A DNA stretch of 64,000 nt, from the NCBI RefSeq assembly GCF_011397635.1, contig NC_064765.1:1176501-1240500 (forward strand), written 5' to 3'. Below the pieces are notes generated by a model, which was given only the letters and a program-made list of their open reading frames with translations, ran no database searches and was not told the origin of the DNA. The position numbers and the translations under genes were made by a program. The stretch is from Epinephelus fuscoguttatus (Eukaryota; Chordata; Actinopteri; Perciformes; Serranidae). Shown here one piece after another: positions 14,640 through 29,000 of this stretch; position 1 is the first letter of the stretch; each line of letters opens with the position of its first letter.

Positions 14640-17600
14640 ACACACACAAACATATATATTACCAATTGTCTAAAAAAATAATATAAATAGTAATATTACA
14701 CATTTATCTTAGTCAACTTGTCCTGCTTTTTTAAAATCTTTTAATAAATGAATACATGTAATACAAGATATGAATACACAGTATATATATGTATATTTAT
14801 GTATATATGTGTAAACCCACATACTTTAAAGAAATATCCACTCATTTACATATTAATACATTGTTATTAAGAGAAAAATAAATCCATAAATAATTCCTGT
14901 GAACAGCTGGTGAATGTCAAACCCTTTCTTCAACCCTCCTGAATATCATGTCTTTATACGTGATTTAAAATGTGTGCATGTTTGGACATACAGAAAATTT
15001 TCCGTATTGCCTTTTTTTTTATTTTGGAGAATAAACTCATCAGGATTCATCCTCTGGGCAGCATGACTGTCTGTGCAACTGTCCATCTGTCTCATATTTA
15101 TTGACATATTTCTAAAAAAGTCAAAGTCACAACTGACTGACATCAGCATTCTTAGAGCCAACCCGTTAGTGTGGCTGAACATTTTGATAGGTTGCTGAAA
15201 GTGGTTGTTTTGATATAACTAAAAGCTGTGGGCGTGTCTCCAGTCTTTCACAGGTACTACCACGCCCCGACGCTGGCCAACAGAAGCATAGAGACCTTCA
15301 GTCGGAGCGAAGACCTGCTCGGGGGAAACAGGAGCGAGGTGGCAGCCGGGCTCGCGCTCAACGCCCTCCCTGAATCCCTCATCCAGTGCACTCGAGAGAG
15401 GCCGGTGCTGTGCCTCCTGCTGATGCTCGGGACGTTATGGATGGGCTACACCCTGTACCAGTTCAAACGGAGGTACATTCAGCACTGCAGCACTGCAGCA
15501 CTCTAAAGATAAATCACTGGAGAAGTTTAAATCTTGTTTGGATGAGAGCACCGCAGGCTGCGATGAATACTGCTGAGTTGGGCCTTGAGTCTAAAGATTG
15601 TCTGGAGTGACAGAGCTTAAAGGAAGTTTCCAGACGGGCTCTCTCAAAGCTCCCGTTTCTGTCGAAGCTTCTGTTCCAGCCTGTGATTTAATAAGCATTA
15701 ATATTCTACTTCTGATTGCCCCCAGTAATCAAATCAACCTCAAAGCCGGATTCAATTGTGTAAGCAAAAGGCGGACCGAGGTACTTAAGCAGTGTCAGGA
15801 TTGCAGCCATTGTCCTTGTCTTGTCCACAGTAATTGTATTCCTCTATTATTTGTCTCTCCTCGCCCCCCCCCCCCCCCCCCCCTTTCAGCCCGTTCCTGC
15901 ATGCCAAAGTGAGGGAGGTGCTGTCGGACTGCGCCCTGCCGATCTCAGTGCTCATTTTCTCCTTCATCGGCTCCTACCTGTTCAGTGACATTGAGCGTGA
16001 GTATCGTCTGTTGGTTCTTCAGGTGACGGAGTGAATTCACTTTGATAAATAAAACCAATCAGCCCAATCACAGTGTGTTTAAACTGACCTGCAACAAACG
16101 GGACCACGATTTTGTTTTGGGTTCTGTTTTTACGCCTCTGTGACGGCGATAACTGCAGCCAGAGGCATTATGTTTTCAGGCTCTCCGTCCCTCCATCCCT
16201 CCCATTCTTTTGAACACGGTATCTAAACGAGGTAATTTCGAAGAGTCAAGGATGATCTGATTGGAATTTGAAGGTCAAGGTTAAGGTCACTGTGACCTTG
16301 TCCATCTAATAATTGTAAACGCAGTATCTCAAGAATGCCTTTGAGGAATTTCCTCAATGAAAATCTGATTAGTTTTTGGTGGTTGAAGGTTAAGGTCACT
16401 GTGACCTTACGTCCATCTCATTCTTGTGAACGCAATATCTCGAACACCTTTAATGAATGTCATCAAATTTGGCACAAACATCCACTTAAATTCAAGGATA
16501 AAGTCAATGGAATGTGGTGGTTGAAGGTACAGGCAGAAGGCCTTGTAACAGGTTGTCCTACGTTCATATATATGCACATCCATTCATCTGGCCATCTTTC
16601 TCTTCCATTCTCTGAACACAATACTTTTAGAACGCCTAAGGGGATTCCTTTGCATTTGGCACAAACGTCCGCTTCGACTCAGTGATGAACTGATTAGAAT
16701 TTGGTGGTCAAAGGACAGGATAACTGCAACCTTGTCTGTCTAATTATCATGAACGCAATATCTCAAGAATGTCATGAGGGAATTTCCTTAACGAAGATCT
16801 GATTGAATTTTGGTGGTCAAAGGTCAAGGTCACTCTGACATTGCGTCTGTCTCATTCTTGTGAACGCAATATTTCAAAAACACCTTGAAGGACTTTCCTC
16901 AAATCTGGCACGAACATCCACTTGGACTCAGTATTGAACTAACTAGAATGTGGCGGTCAAAGGTCAAGGTCAGTGTGACCTTGACCATCTATTGTCATGA
17001 ACGCAATATCTCAAGAATGTGTTGAGTGAATTTCCTTAACAAAGATCTGATTAGATCTGGTTGATCAAAGGTCAAGGTCACTGTGGCTTTGTGTCCGTGA
17101 CAGTCTTGTGTACTCAGTGTCTCAAAATCACCTTGAGAGAATTTCCTTGAATTTGGCACAAACGTCCACTTTGAGTCAAGGATGAACTTACTGAAATATG
17201 GTGGTTGAAGGTCAAGGAAGAATGCCTTGTATTACAAGAACAGTGCCATTGCAGCTAGCTAATGTTAGCTGAGATGTCACCGGAGGCGAGTTTTCATGCC
17301 TCACTGCAGGCAATAGCCGTGGCCGGAGGTGTTATGTTTCACAGGTTGTCCATCCGTTCATCCCATTCTTATGAACGCAGTATCTCAAGATCGTCCTAAG
17401 GAAATTCTCTTGAATTTGGCACAAACGTCTGCTTGGACTCAACAATGACCTAATTGAATTTGGCTTCGGTGATTGAAGGTCAAAGGTCAAGGTTACTTTG
17501 ACGTCACACATGTTCTTGGCCCTAACTCTAGAATTCTTTATCTTAATCTTAATTTCTTTGTGAATCCACACGAGGCAGCTCGCAGCTGAAATCTGACTTT

Positions 17601-20600
17601 CGACTTTCTGAGGTCAAAACTCTTTAATCTTTAGTTCATGATGAGCTAAAATTGTAAATTTTAGGATCAAATCACACACAATGACTGATATTTTAAATCT
17701 GTAGGTTTAATGCATTATAGAAATGTAAAATTTAGCTCTAAATCTTTTGTGATAATGTTTAAGCTACGGTAATGTACAGAGTTGACATACAACTGTATGA
17801 GGGACTATATGACCACTGCCTTTGTAATGACCTTGATCTTCCTGAGAGTTTTAAAGAGGGAGGAGATGATGACTAAATATTTTGTTTCTCTGTGAAATAT
17901 CAGGTTTGTGTTTTGTACTGTGGATCATACTAAATACTCCCATACCCATGAGTCTCAGCTGCTGTTGCTATGGTGACAAAGCCAGTCAGAGGCACAAATT
18001 AGAGCTGCTGCAAATTCAAAAAGCTTTGTTGTTATGACTTGGACAGAAAGTGTCTCAGAATCCCAAAGTGATGCATAAAACAGAATTTGAAGCTCTGCGA
18101 TCAGATGTTTCTGATCAAAATGTACATCTGGGATTGGAGGGTTAGGATCAATGTTCAAAGGCCTGTACCTGAGTGTTAATCACAGAACTCGATCACAGTA
18201 TCTCATCTGTTGTAATGATGATTTAACCAGGAGAGTTTCACATCTGTCGGAACATGAGAAATACTTCAGTCGTCATCACAGCCTCGTCTGTGCAGAAAAT
18301 ACACAGAACTTTAGGAACTCTGGACGCCCAAAATACCTCCTGACACATGCTAACTCTGAGCACATGTACAGGCAGATATGTTTTCTCACAGCTTTTTAAT
18401 GAATGGTGAAGTGATTAGCAGTTTTATTTCTGTGCTGTTAACGAGGCTAAATATGACTCAGGAAGGCAATATTTGATTTGTAACATCTGCGTGTGTGTTA
18501 AAGGGACAGTTCACCCCAAAATCAAAACCACATATTTTTCCTCTTTCCTGTAGAGCTGTTTGTCAGTATGGATAGTTTTGGGTTATCAGCCGTTGAGATG
18601 TCTGCCTTCTCTCCAGTATAATGGAACCCAAAATCCATTTAAAAACCTGCGCGGTGATTCAGTTGGTGGGTGTAGACAGAAAATAGTTCCTACATGAAAC
18701 TGCTCACAACGAGGTCTGTGGATTATCTCCAGTAACTTCGTCAGGATTTCTGGAAACAGACATTTTTTGGCCCTCTACGACCAATATCTCCAACACTCAG
18801 CAACTTGCACCAATTTGATAAACCGCTCTACAGGAAAGAGGAGAAATATGTATTTTTTTATTTGGGAGTCAACTCTCCTTTAATTGTCCATTAAACAAAC
18901 AGAAGGTGGGTTTATTCGCTGCATTCTCCTTCCATCTTATCAAATACGGCGGCTTTGTCAGCGGACCTTAACGTCACAATATGATGTGCTAGGTAGCCTT
19001 ATTCGTTGGTTTTGGACATTCACAGATGGTGTCTCAATTTACGCATACATGCATTATGTCTTTACAAAATAAACATACTGTGTAAAACACTTTACTTTTT
19101 ACGTTTATTTCTTTTGGTTTAGGCAACAAAAGCCTGTGTTTAGGTTTAGGAAATGCATCGTGGTTTAGCCTGAAATAAGTGTGGTTGTTGCTAACATAAT
19201 ATAAAGTCATGTGACATTTGTCACTAGTGTAGCATGCTACACATACTAGCCAGGCCCCCGGAAAGTACGTCAGTTTTCGTAGTGGCCAAACAGTGGTACT
19301 GCAATTTCCAGGGTCTTTCATGTGATGCCACTGGGCCCAAAAAGACTGTTTTCCCATTGACTTAGAGATGTCTGTAAATCAATGAATACATTTTTTCAAG
19401 CATCTTAACTAATGAAATGACTCGTTCTACTATCAAGATTTAATCCATTTGGTCCGATAACATTTCAAAAATTTTGGAGCAGCCACAAGATTAGATTTAT
19501 TCTTTTTCAATCTCCATTCAAGTTAGGGAAGCGCTAAACTGGGAGTCAGCGGAAGTCTCGCCTGCTCTATGGGCCCAGTGATGTGGAAGCAGCACCGATC
19601 ATCAGGGTTATTTCATACCGTGAACACAGAGCTTTTTGGCTTCATGCTCCTCTGAACAACTTTAATAGGAATGAACGGGATCCTGCCGCCGATGTTGTAT
19701 CCAGTTCTCTTAGCACGCTACCATGATACTAGCACTCTACCATGTTACTAAAAAACTCCACTGACTTTAGTTTTCACACAGGAAACAAACTACGAGCTCC
19801 CAGGGGGAAAGACCGGAGTTGTTCGTCCCATCCACGGTTCTTGCTCATTATACTGCAGTAGTTGCCGGTGTCAGAAATAGTTGCCACTTGGTGCGTATCA
19901 CACCGCCGCAAAGAGTGTCTCGGTGCATCGTGTCTGGCGCTGACATTTACTGACAAAGTGGCAGAATTTGACAAGTGAGGTCGTGGTCGGCAGCATCAGA
20001 AACAGATGCTGACCAATATGTATCAAACACTGCACAGGTGCCTCTGTGCGCTGATGTCTGACGCCAAAATCATCGACATGTAGGAGTGAGAACGACTGGT
20101 TTATTGTTCAGGCCTGTCATTTTGAGTAGTATATAGGTAATGTTACAGTCAGTTTGGCTCCCTGCTGTAAGAAACAAAATCTGTGGATCAAAGCACGGCG
20201 CCTGTTTGTTTCAAAAATGACATTAAATATGAAAAATGCTGTTGTTGGTTGGTCGTCAGCTGTCACTGTCTGACTGCACAGTACTGTCTGGGGTGTATTT
20301 ACACTTTGGGGATTTAGACTCTGGTCCAAATCTGCCGAAGGGCTCAAACTTACAGCTCGTTTCCTTCCAAGAGAGACGGTGTAACTGCGAGGCCTCCCCT
20401 GTTTGCTGGCTTTATTGTCTTTTTATGTTCCTTAATCAAGGCACAGGCCAAAACACATTGGAGATTTTCAGTTTTTATCCTCTATTGTTTCGCATCATTT
20501 TCAGTCTCCATTCATTGTTGCCAAGGCAGCAGCTGTTCTCCAGGGGTCGACACAGAAACACAGAGACGAGCGCCAAACCCTCAAGTAAATTTAAATTTAA

Positions 20601-23600
20601 GTGCCCGGCCAATTTTCTGTTCCTTTACCTCCAGAGACAATAAGTCATAAGATAATAGGCCCATTATTGTATTGTCATTTCTTCCTAAATTTAACCAACT
20701 GCACTTAATTCAGCAGTGTTTGAGAGGACGCCGTCCTAAATGAGATCTTCAGTGCTTGAGAAAAAAAAACAGCCGCTGTCAGAAAACGATTCTCGGTGTG
20801 AAAACGCGAGTCATCAAAACAGTTTGAGAGACAGTTATGTTTGAGGAGATGGACTCTGACGAGCTTGGGAAGTGCTGATGGTGAATTTTAGGCAAAAATT
20901 CTTCACAAAGTCGTTTTCCTGTCACCTTTTAATGTCCACTAAAAACCTGATGTTTGTAATTCAGCTGTGATCGAGCAGGTCATGTCCTCAGATACTGTTA
21001 TCCAACAGAGTAAGGACACGTTCATCAGAGGAAGAGCTCACTGTTGAATCAGACTCACAGCTGTATGTATTAATTATCAGTTACTCTGCAGTCGGGCTGT
21101 CAAATGATATTTTTTTAAAATCACAAATCAGCTCTGAATTTCAGTAGTGAATTGCAGTTATTGGCATTTTTAATGGAATGTTTAAAATTCCATTATATTG
21201 CATTTCCAGACACTTCTGAAGTTCTAATTAACGAGGTGAGTGCTTTGATTGGGAATCAAATGAATGCAAATAAATTGACTTTTAAATCAGAGCTGCTCTG
21301 CTGCAACAGTGAGGTCTGAAACCATGAACCGCTTCACTCTGCGGAGACCCCACGATACAATATTATCACAATACAATATTATTGCGATTTGCGAGTATTG
21401 CGCTAGAATATATTGCGATTTATTACCTTTTTTAGCTGCAAATTCTGTCCCTAAAGGAAACTATGTCAAGATTTCAGGCTGTTCATCTCACTTCAGTCAT
21501 TTTTTATTGCAGCAAAGTGTTTCTCATGAACTGGAAAAGGAACTGATGATATTCATCTCAGGCTACCTAAAGTTTAATTTCTATTTGTAATATTGATAAT
21601 TTATATAATAAAAAAATCAACTCTTGGTGTACATGTAATGATACGATACTGCCACACAAAAATATCGCAATACTATGCTATATTGATCCCCCGACACATT
21701 TTTCCCCACAACGTGCTAATGTTCTTAGCACAAGCCTATGGCATTTTACATTGAATAAATTAGCCTAGTGGTTAGCAGAGTTTTCCTTTACTCATATGAA
21801 GCCAGGAACCTTCGTGATGTTACGATACACCGCCAGTCGGCCATCTGTCACGTCAGTATGAAATGCGGACATGCACAGTCAGTTGATAACGTGGCCACAC
21901 ACATTAGACATGACTAACTAGAAACAGTTTCAAACACAAATCAGCTTCTTTATAACTCACAAGATTCACAGACAAACACTTGTGTTTTGCTGTATACCAT
22001 TTTCCCCGCAAATACCACATGCTAACGTTATTAGCACAAGTCTATGGCATTTTATACTGAATAAATTAGCCTAGCAGCTAGCAGAGTTTTTCTTTTCTCA
22101 TATGAAACCAGGATAAATCACACACAGGACTTTATATGCAGGTCTGCAGTCAGTTTCCACTCATTTAGGAACGCTGTTGTGAACTACATTTCATTTCCTC
22201 CACAGGTCGGTGGTGATTCACTCACTCCAAAATAACATTAGTGATTTCTGTCCTTGGTGATGTGGTCAGTCTACTTAGCTTCACTTGTATGCTCAGCTCA
22301 TTGGCTCAAACTCGAAGTAGCAGCACGCAGCAAATGGCCGCATGCAAATTAAAAACAAAAAACAGTGTGGACCTTAATTCATTGTGATTAAGGCATCATG
22401 CTGACACTACTTTCTTGATTAGTATCTGTGTAGTTTTGTGCCTCAGATGTTGGTTGTTCTGTACAACTAACACTCCAACACTCAAAGGTATTTAACTTCA
22501 GTTAGACAAGGACAAACAGCAGATCCTCACATCTGACAATCAGCCGATATTTCGTCTTTGGTCTTGAGAAATAACTGCAATGATTAACAGATTACCAGAC
22601 TAGTTTCCATTTATCTTCTGACTGAGTGATTTATTGACTGATTATTTCAGCTGTGGTTGTGATTCATTTCTCTCTTTCTGTTTCAGTTCCAGTCTTTAAA
22701 GTTCACGACCGGCCCGTCTTCAACGTGGCTCCATTTGAGCGGTTGTCGGCCATGAACGTGGTCAGCGCCATGGGCCTTGGCTTCCTCCTGGCCCTCCTCA
22801 TCTTCATCGACCAAAACATTGTTGTCTCGTTGACCAACGCTCCGGAGAACAGGTAGAGGCAAAGATTAGTTCATGTACAGACGGAGTCTTTTTAATCTTT
22901 GTTATGATTTTATTTACAGTTATTAAACTGTCAGTGCTGTCAGAAGGGATTGTATTAGGGAGGGTGAATCCCGGGATGCTTCTAATTTTTGTGCATTAAC
23001 TGGCTTAAACTCTTTCCATGACCCTTCAAAAAGCCAGCGAGGACCTTTGGGATCTGCTGAAATGGGATATTTGCCGGTCTGTTAGGGGGGAAGATTAACT
23101 GAGCCAGAAACTTGACATCTGAGTCAAATTGTCACAGTCAGGGAGCTCTGAAGAAGCCTCGCAGCCAAAACACGATGTTGAGCTTTTACCCTGTTCCTCT
23201 AAATTTGCATTGGAGAGACCACTTTAGAGCCATCAGCCATCAACCAGCCCCACAGTGACAATCTATAATGATGGAGTCTCAACCCTTATCATCTACATTT
23301 GTTGGGCAGAAATTAATTGGATCTAAATGTCTGTTCCAAACGAGGAAGAACTCACCGGGAGGCAAAACAACAGCTGCTATAGTCTAAAAAATAGTCAGGT
23401 TTCCAAGACGAATTATCTTATTTTATAAGATTAAAATGTTTCCTTACGTCATATTGCTGTTATATGAAGGCTCATTAATGCAAGTGTGACATAAAGAAAA
23501 AGATCCTGTGAGTCATTAAAATGAGACTTTAACAGAATCCTGAACAAGTTTCTCATTGTATTGAGCTGTGAACTCATTATTCTGAGAACGTTTGTAATTA

Positions 23601-25996
23601 TTCTGAGATACTAACTCATTAGTTTGAGATACTAACTCATTTTGAAATATTATATCATACTCATGGAAGCCAATTTCCACCACTTGATGGAAAAAATGAG
23701 ATACTATCTCAAAATAATGAGATACTAAGTCGAAATAATGAAATACTAAGTCAAAAATAATGAGATACTAAGTCAAAAATAATGAGACGCTATCTCAAAA
23801 TAATGAGATACTAAGTCAAAAATAATGAGATACTAAGTCAAAAATAATGAGACGCTATCTCAAAATAATGAGATACTAAGTCAAAAATAATGAGATACTA
23901 AGTCGAAATAATGAGATGCCAAGTCCAGTAATGAGGTCAGTGAGTACAGTTGCAGCCTTTGACAATCCAAGCCATTATTTTGATTTAGTATGTCATTATT
24001 TTTGACTTAGTATCTCATTATTTTTGACTTAGTATCTCATTATTCTGAGATAGCTTCTCATTATTTTTGACTTAGTATCTCATTATTTTGACTTAGTATC
24101 TCATTATTTTGAGATAGCTTCTCATTATTTTGACTTAGTATCTCATTATTTTGACTTAGTATCTCATTATTTTTGACTTAGTATCTCATTTTTGAGATAG
24201 TTTCTCATTATTTTTTTGATATTATCTCATTATTTTTGAGATAGTATCTCACTATTTTTTGACTTAGTATCTCATTATTTTGTGATAGTATCTTACTATT
24301 TTTTGACTTAGTATCTCATTATTTTGATAGTTTCTCATTATTTTTTGATATTATCTCATTATTTTGACTTAGTATCTCATTATTTTTGAGATAATATCTC
24401 ATTATTTTTGACTTATTATCTCATTATTTTGAGTTAGTATCATTATTTTGAGATAGTATCTCATTATTTTGAGTTATTAGATCTTATTTTTTTCTATCAA
24501 GTGGCAGAAATGGGCTTCCATACATACTAACTCATTATTTTAGATACTGACTCGTTTTTATGACATGCTAACTCATAATTTTGAGATTCTAACTCATTAT
24601 TTTGAGATACTAACTCATAACTTTGAGATACTAACTCATTAGTTTGGGATACTAACTTATTATTTTGAGATACTAACTCAATTTTGAGATACTCACTGAC
24701 TATTTTGAGATACTAACTCATAATTTTGAGAAATCAACTCATTATTTTTGAAATAGTATCTCATACTACCTTATTATTTTGAGATACTAACTCATAATTT
24801 TAAAATACTAAATAGTTTGAGATGTTAACTCATTAGTTTGAAATAATATCTCATACTAACTTATTTTGAGATATTAACTCATTATTTAGAGAAACTAACT
24901 CAATAGTTTGAGATATTAACTCATTAGTTTGAGAAACTAACTCATTATTTTTGAAATAGTATCTCATACTAACTTATTTTGAGAAACTAACTCAATAGTT
25001 TGAGATATTAACTCATTAGTTTGAGAAATTAACTCATTATTTTGAAATAGTATCTCATACTAACTTATTTTGAGAAACTAACTCAATAGTTTGAGATATT
25101 AACTCATTAGTTTGAGAAACTAACTCATAATTTTTCAAAATGTTTATAATTATATTGAAATAAAATTATTGTTCTGAGAAAGTTTCTCATTATTACGAGG
25201 AACTAATTCATTATTTTGGAAAAAATTGTCAGTATTGTTAGAGACTACCTCATTATTTGAAATACTATCTCATTATTATTCTCATTATAATAACTGACAG
25301 GATCTTTTTATTTTTCATTACACTGGCAGAAATGTCTTTCCATAACTGTGATATTACTGACTCTATCCAAACTAAAATAAATTAAATACTTTTAATTAAC
25401 TAAAGAATGAAAATGATGTAACGCCTATAAAAAGCTCTGTAAACAGTGTTTTGTGGATTTAACCTTTAACTCCAGCTCTCCTGTCGAGTCTCTAACAATA
25501 GAACTGAAGATGGAAACAGTTCCTGGTTATTTCTGCTCCTGCTTTGCTCTTTTTATTCTTCTTGTTTCCTCGTCTCTGCTTTTAATCTGTCACAATATAT
25601 TAGTTTAAAATATCAATCTTTTAAGTTAATAATTACTGGTGTCTTTTGGCTGATGGAAAAAAGGTGCAAATAAAACTTAGTGAGACTTTTCCAGGTTTAT
25701 TTTTGTCTCTATTATTATTTATATAAATTGCTGTAGACAGTAAAGCTGGACAGACAGGGAAGATGCACAGGAGTGATCTCTCGCTAACGTGCAGAAAAAT
25801 AAAGGTCACATCATCCTTTTCTGTAACGTTACCGTAACATGGCGACGGCGTGTGACATCACTGTCGGTGACATGTTGATTCTTTACATGGATGTTTTTCA
25901 GATGTTGAATGAGAAGAATCAGTGAAACATCTAAGTGAGTTTATTCAGGTTGTGTTGAAGGGCACCGCTGACCTTAGGAGGATGATGCCATTTGTA

Positions 25997-26029
<33 letters not shown>

Positions 26030-29000
26030 TGACTTCTGTCACTTGTGCTCACTTCAAAATATTACTGTATGCAAATGTTGTTTTCTCTGTGTGTTGGTGC
26101 AGATGTGTTTCTTGGTGTTGTGATGTGGCGTGTTGTTGTTGTTGTTGTTGCTGTGCCGCGAGCTGGGTGTCACAGTTGTGTCTCTCCTCAGGTTGCTGAA
26201 GGGCACGGCCTATCACTGGGACCTAATGCTCTCTGGGCTCATTAACATACTGATGTCGGTGCTGGGGTTGCCCTGGATGCACGCCGCCTTCCCCCACTCC
26301 ACTCTTCATGTGCGGCAGCTGGCTTTTGTGGAGCAGCGCGTGGAGGGGGGGCACCTCTATGAGACGTGAGTTTCCCGCCCTCTCATCGCCAGCGCTAATC
26401 AGACGCTCAATTAAAGGTCGTCTTCAGAGCATGTGGCTACTGTATCCTGCTCTCGGCTGATTGCATGATTACTATGTAACGCAGCATTTTATCTCCGGGG
26501 GGACGAGGTGAGGCGGCGGCTCACAGACAAGAGCGTTTCGTTAGAGTTCACAGATATGCAGGAATCCTGAGGAGTGATGGGGGGGCCCCGCGGGGGGGGG
26601 TAATCTTCCAGAAGAGCAGCAGATCTAATTACAGATATTGATTGGAGAGAATTGTGTCATTTAGGGCTCTTGAAAGGATGTATATGTCTGGAAATGAATA
26701 TCTCAAATTTACATATCTGATTTTCTGTCAAACTGAACAAACGTGTGTGAAAGTTGTTAGTTCCCAACTTTTTTAATATGTTAACAGCTACATATGGAGC
26801 ACCTGTCAGAAGCAGAACTACAGAAGCATCATGGTTCACTTGAGAAAGAATCATTCTACTGTGGTTTTTCTGAGGAGCTGTCTGTACACAGATTTTATCA
26901 ATAGATATTTTTGCCGATCTGTTCTCGTCCCACCTCGTCACATATCGCCATTCAGTCAGTGGACTTTCACGTCTACATATGACGCAAGGTCTCCTCCTGG
27001 GTCTGCTGCCTGGTAATTTACGCTCATCAGATGCATCAAGTCTTTTCACAATAAACTTCCATTTTCACAGGAAATGTGCAGTTTCTGTTTTAACAATGTC
27101 ACACAACAACTCATATTTACATTTATTTCTTTATGTAACAAACACACGTGGTTAGGTTTAGAAAAAACATCATGTTTCGGCTCAACATTCAGACAGGAAG
27201 CAAGTAGCAAGCTCCTGGTTTTGTTTGTGTTTTGAGTCAGTCATTATTTCCAGCACCGCTGTAGGAACTTCACCGCTGACTAGTGTTTTGGAGGTGTAAC
27301 TGCAGAGCGACACAGACACACCAACACATATATGTAAATGCTCACAACAATGTAGGCCTTTTGCATAGGCTACAGCAGTGGTTGCCAACTGGTGGGTCGG
27401 ATCTGTTCTGAATGAGCCGCAGACTAATAAGTGACTAATGGACAGCTTCTCGTCAGAGACACCAAACTAGCTCGACAGCAAAGCCAAACTCAAGTGTGAT
27501 CCACAGACCTTGAATCAATGACTGTGGCTGCACCTGTTGGGAACCACTGGGCTCATCCATCTAAAGTGAAAGAAGTTTTTGACTGTGTGGGATCAGAGTC
27601 AGTCAGAGAGTCTCTTCATCTGTTTATTAAGGTCAAAGGACAAACGATCACTGCTGGTAACACGTCCTAAATACTGAATATAACTTTGTTTTATTTTCCC
27701 CTCAAAAGAATCTTTCAAATGGCAAATGTGCAGCACGACCGATAAGAAAATCCTGGAGAGAAAAATGTCTGTTTCATTGTATGAAAGCATTGTGAGCTCT
27801 CCATTAACCATTCATCGCTGTGTGTTATTGTGTTTATGTGTGTGTGTGCGTGTGTGTGTGTGTCCTCAGTATCGTCCAGGTGAAAGAGACCCGGCTGACG
27901 TCTCTGACTGCCAACATCTTCATCGGCGTGTCGGTGCTGCTGCTTCCTCTCCCGCTGCAGTGGATCCCCAAACCCGTCCTGTACGGCCTCTTCCTCTACA
28001 TCGCTCTCACCTCCATCGATGGAAACCAGATGTGCGACCGCATGGCTCTCCTCCTCAAGGAGCAGGTGAGTGTGTGTGTGAGCAGATGCCAATCGCAGGG
28101 CTCTGCAGATCAAACGGTTGACTGGCTGCCCGCCGGTGGAGGACCAGACCTCCAGCAAATAATACTTGCAAATATCTTTTTTCTGTGTGTTTGTGATAAT
28201 GTGCTCAGGTGAAAATCGGACGGATCAGATCCTAAATGAACATCATTATTCTGGTATCAGTCACATAGAGATGATTTCTGACAGATGTCTCCTTCTACTA
28301 ATGAACCTTCAAAATAGTCAGATTAAAACATTAAATCATATCTGCACAATACTTACTCACAGAGATCTCCTCTCCTGTGTGTCCGATTTAACCTTCCTAC
28401 TGGAAGCAACACTTGCCATTTTCCCTCCAACTGTTCTCCTCACACACACTGGCGCCTCCAAATGGCTGCAAGAGGAACTGTTCAAAAAATATATGCTGTG
28501 CATTTCAATCCCCACAGTACCATGTTATTGTTATTTCACTGTCACAGATATAAAATGTCAGAGTGTACAGTCTGTGCAGTCAGAACTTTAAAGTTAAACC
28601 ACATACATCACAAAGTAACAACAGCAGAGCTCTCAGAGCTGACCCACATCTCTGGCGAACTCGGTAAGTGGCGTTTATTTTATCTCCAAGGTATCGGATA
28701 TAAAAGCAGGAGGGTCAAAGTTCAGGGTGTGATGTTATGAGACAACAGTACCACCTTTTTAAGGGCAGCTGCTACTGCAAGTAAAAAGTAAAGTATGTGA
28801 ATGAGAACGCAGCCGTGTCAGCCTTGAAAAATGTATTTTGCTTTTTGTGACTTCAGTTGGATGTTTGAGCCTCACTGTGCAGAGTGATGTCAGAGCGAAG
28901 GTTCATTCAACATCACAGTATTTAACATGAAAGTAAAACTCAATTCAGTCATGACCATACTGGAACATAGTGTTGCTAAAGCTCATCATATCAGGTGGAG

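Noticed and set aside
15228..15506. Independent ORF starting with GTG before slc4a11 exon f
   Set aside because: The acceptor at 15243 and the match to SLC4A11 after it show this is intron plus exon read-through.
26130..26369. Leucine-rich leader fused to slc4a11 exon i
   Set aside because: The leucines are a (GTT/TTG)n microsatellite before the splice acceptor.
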